64,000 nucleotides of DNA from Heyndrickxia sp050281185 (GTDB lineage Bacteria; Bacillota; Bacilli; Bacillales; Bacillaceae_C). Location of the stretch: assembly GCF_050281185.1 (NCBI RefSeq), contig NZ_JBNNWS010000004.1, forward strand, positions 240,558 to 304,557, in the 5' to 3' direction. The notes beneath the pieces are model-generated. The model saw nothing but the letters and a program-made list of their open reading frames with translations, was not told the DNA's origin and made no database searches. Position numbers and translations under genes: made by a program. Shown here piece by piece: positions 62,589 to 64,000 of this stretch (position 1 is the first letter of the stretch; each line of letters starts with the position of its first letter).

Positions 62589-63659
62589 TCATTCCCAATT
62601 TTTTTCAATAAAATTTTGAGTGTAATATTTTTGAAAGACTCCTACTCCGATGTGAGTAAAATTGCTTTCTAACAATGATTTCCGGTGACCATCAGAATTC
62701 AGCCATCCCTCAACTGCTGTTGGACCGTCTATATATTGCGCTGCAATGTTCTCTCCAGCAAGCTGGTAAAATACATGTGCAGATTTAAGACGTTTTTCTA
62801 AATCACCGTATTTGGGAGACTCATGAGAGAAATATTTTTCAGCAAACATATCCTTACTATGCCGATAAGCTACATCCGCTGTTTTTTGATCCCATTCAAG
62901 TTTATTTAATCCAAATCTTTGACGTATAATATTAGTTAAATCAAAAATTTGTTTCTCGCTTCCTATTTCAATAGGCCTCCAACTCGATTTCACGATCGGT
63001 GATGGATCAATTAACCGCCCCCGATAAACCATTTCATATGGCCGCTGTTTAATTAAAGTCTCTTTATCCATGAACCTGACACTAGATAGTGTTCCTTTAA
63101 ATTTGTCAAAAGAAAGTTGTGCATAAATGGAGCCAAGTTGTACAAGTGGACGAATATTTAAATCCTCTTCTGATAACTCAAATCTATAGGTTCCTTCATC
63201 ATATTGGACAGTAATATCCGGATCAAGAGGAATACTTTGATAAATATTTTGTACCTCTTCATCTATTGTAAATGGAACAATATTATTTTTACTTCCTATA
63301 GCATAAATTGTGACAACTTTTCCTTTATAAACTCCGACTTGAAAATAAGATTCATCACTATTATTATAAATCCACCATTCATAATCGTAGGCTGAAGGAT
63401 CTTTTCGAGAAGGCACACCATATTTTTTTATTAGTTTTTCGGAAGATTCTCCTATAAAAGTAGATAAACCTTGCTTAGGCCTTTTAATATACTTTTTTAT
63501 TTCTTTCGGGGGTGGTCCATTTAAATTATCAACCATGGGTGTCTCTTTTTTATTGTTACCATTTAAGATATTATTCTCATTATCTGGCCTTAAATGAAAA
63601 TATAAGCTAATAATAAATATAATAACTAGTACTACGAATACTTTTATAAGAGTACGCAG
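62589..63659 (-). CDS. ylbC: YlbC, membrane-anchored CAP-domain protein, apparent CTG start
   Basis: The C-terminal SCP/CAP domain spans about residues 240-350 (LTNIIRQRFGLNKLEWDQKTADVAYRHS, KYFSHESPKYGDL, GENIA, EGWLNSDGHRKSLL). A CAP-associated N-terminal domain precedes it. Only an ATG at 63536 would give a start without any ribosome site or membrane segment. The same frame continues upstream to a CTG at 63659 that follows AAGGAGGG by seven bases and adds the span VFVVLVIIFIISLYF. No ATG, GTG or TTG is available there, so CTG is taken as the start. Similar proteins are extracellular; the function is unknown. Confidence 0.85.
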   Translation of the reverse strand: MRTLIKVFVVLVIIFIISLYFHLRPDNENNILNGNNKKETPMVDNLNGPPPKEIKKYIKRPKQGLSTFIGESSEKLIKKYGVPSRKDPSAYDYEWWIYNNSDESYFQVGVYKGKVVTIYAIGSKNNIVPFTIDEEVQNIYQSIPLDPDITVQYDEGTYRFELSEEDLNIRPLVQLGSIYAQLSFDKFKGTLSSVRFMDKETLIKQRPYEMVYRGRLIDPSPIVKSSWRPIEIGSEKQIFDLTNIIRQRFGLNKLEWDQKTADVAYRHSKDMFAEKYFSHESPKYGDLEKRLKSAHVFYQLAGENIAAQYIDGPTAVEGWLNSDGHRKSLLESNFTHIGVGVFQKYYTQNFIEKNWE

Positions 63660-63817
63660 ATTTCTCCCTCCTTCTAAATATTCAGTATATTAAAACGATG
63701 CTTATTAATCAGAAAAGTAGCTTTTATAGTTATATATAAGTTTCCCTCTAAATTAATATTCTCTCTTGTAAACTTATTATATCATTTAAGCATTCTCTGT
63801 TAGAAGCAAAACAATAA

Positions 63818-63848
63818 GAAAACCTCTCATTTATATGAGAGGTTAAAA
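63818..63848 (-). terminator. Terminator of a minus-strand gene beyond the right edge
   Basis: AACCTCTCAT and ATGAGAGGTT pair around TTAT; the minus strand continues TTCTTATTGTTTT. The gene it serves would lie to the right, as with ylbA or ylbB in B. subtilis. The rest of 63660-63908 shows nothing else. Confidence 0.75.
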
Positions 63849-63908
63849 CTATTCCTATTTTTGTTAGATTATTCAATCATAATGTTCTCATTGTTATTCA
63901 TTAAGAAA

Positions 63909-64000
63909 GGCTCTTTTCGTATAAATTGTTGTTTTTAGACTATAAACTTAGTCCGTTGATTTCCGCTCCAGACACTTGCTTTCCGCGGGGAGGGATGGGA
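63909..64000. repeat. Family B left end joined to another Bacillaceae repeat, cut by window
   Basis: GGCTCTTTTCGTATAAATTG matches the family B left end. It is followed by GTTGATTTCCGCTCCAGAC and CTTTCCGCGGGGAGGG, a GC-rich motif I recall as frequent in Bacillaceae intergenic DNA. The window ends inside it. Confidence 0.65.

Noticed and set aside
1..64000. CRISPR arrays, prophage, tRNA or rRNA genes
   Set aside because: No regularly spaced repeats, integrase or phage genes, or tRNA-like cloverleaf segments were recognised. The dispersed repeats are single intergenic copies.

Overview
This window is a low-GC Bacillaceae chromosome segment from an endospore former. Three features support that assignment. 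Gene order runs parallel to the Bacillus subtilis ylbC to pyr interval. Sporulation genes (spoIIGA, sigE, sigG, spoVD, spoVE, rsfA, ylbJ) are interleaved with division and envelope genes. PyrR attenuators and a T-box leader are present. Nearly everything lies on the minus strand, so the text below follows transcription from right to left. Genus and species cannot be fixed from the sequence alone.

From the right: 63.7-57.5 kb holds ylbC (CAP-domain protein, apparently starting at CTG), ylbD, ylbE, a small lipoprotein, ylbF, ylbG, a plus-strand DUF7147-type gene, a membrane-anchored protein with a decayed M1-type peptidase domain, and a short puzzling interval next to rsmD. 57.5-44 kb holds rsmD-coaD, the plus-strand ylbJ, ylbK-ylbL, the plus-strand tmcAL, ylbN-rpmF, a crotonase-family gene, rsfA, the plus-strand acetyltransferase ylbP, a three-gene biotin-dependent acyl-CoA carboxylase, a ketopantoate reductase-like gene, a DUF3397 gene and bshC.

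41.5-22 kb is the division and cell wall (dcw) cluster: mraZ, rsmH, ftsL, pbpB, spoVD, murE, a stand-alone MurF N-domain-like gene, mraY, murD, spoVE, murG, divIB, ylxW, ylxX, sbp, ftsA, ftsZ. Compared with B. subtilis, murB is missing between murG and divIB, and bpr/bpf are missing between ftsZ and spoIIGA. 22-15 kb is the spoIIGA-sigE-sigG sporulation block followed by ylmC-ylmD-ylmE-sepF-ylmG-ylmH and divIVA. 14.6-9.4 kb holds ileS behind a T-box, a ylyA-like gene, lspA and rluD. 9.4 kb to the left edge is the pyrimidine operon pyrR-uraA-pyrB-pyrC-carA-carB-pyrK. It has three PyrR-dependent attenuators and is cut inside pyrK.

The unusual content is mainly intergenic. Two families of small elements (about 130 bp and 160-190 bp) have GGC-type inverted ends. 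Four copies, two per family, show exact 8-bp target duplications, so they look like MITEs. One family carries a long hairpin whose arms differ between copies with matching compensatory changes. A third, longer repeat type and fragments of it fill other gaps. No phage, CRISPR array, intact insertion sequence, rRNA or tRNA gene was seen. Initiation codons are unusually diverse: at least eleven genes appear to start at TTG and one at CTG, all behind good Shine-Dalgarno sequences.
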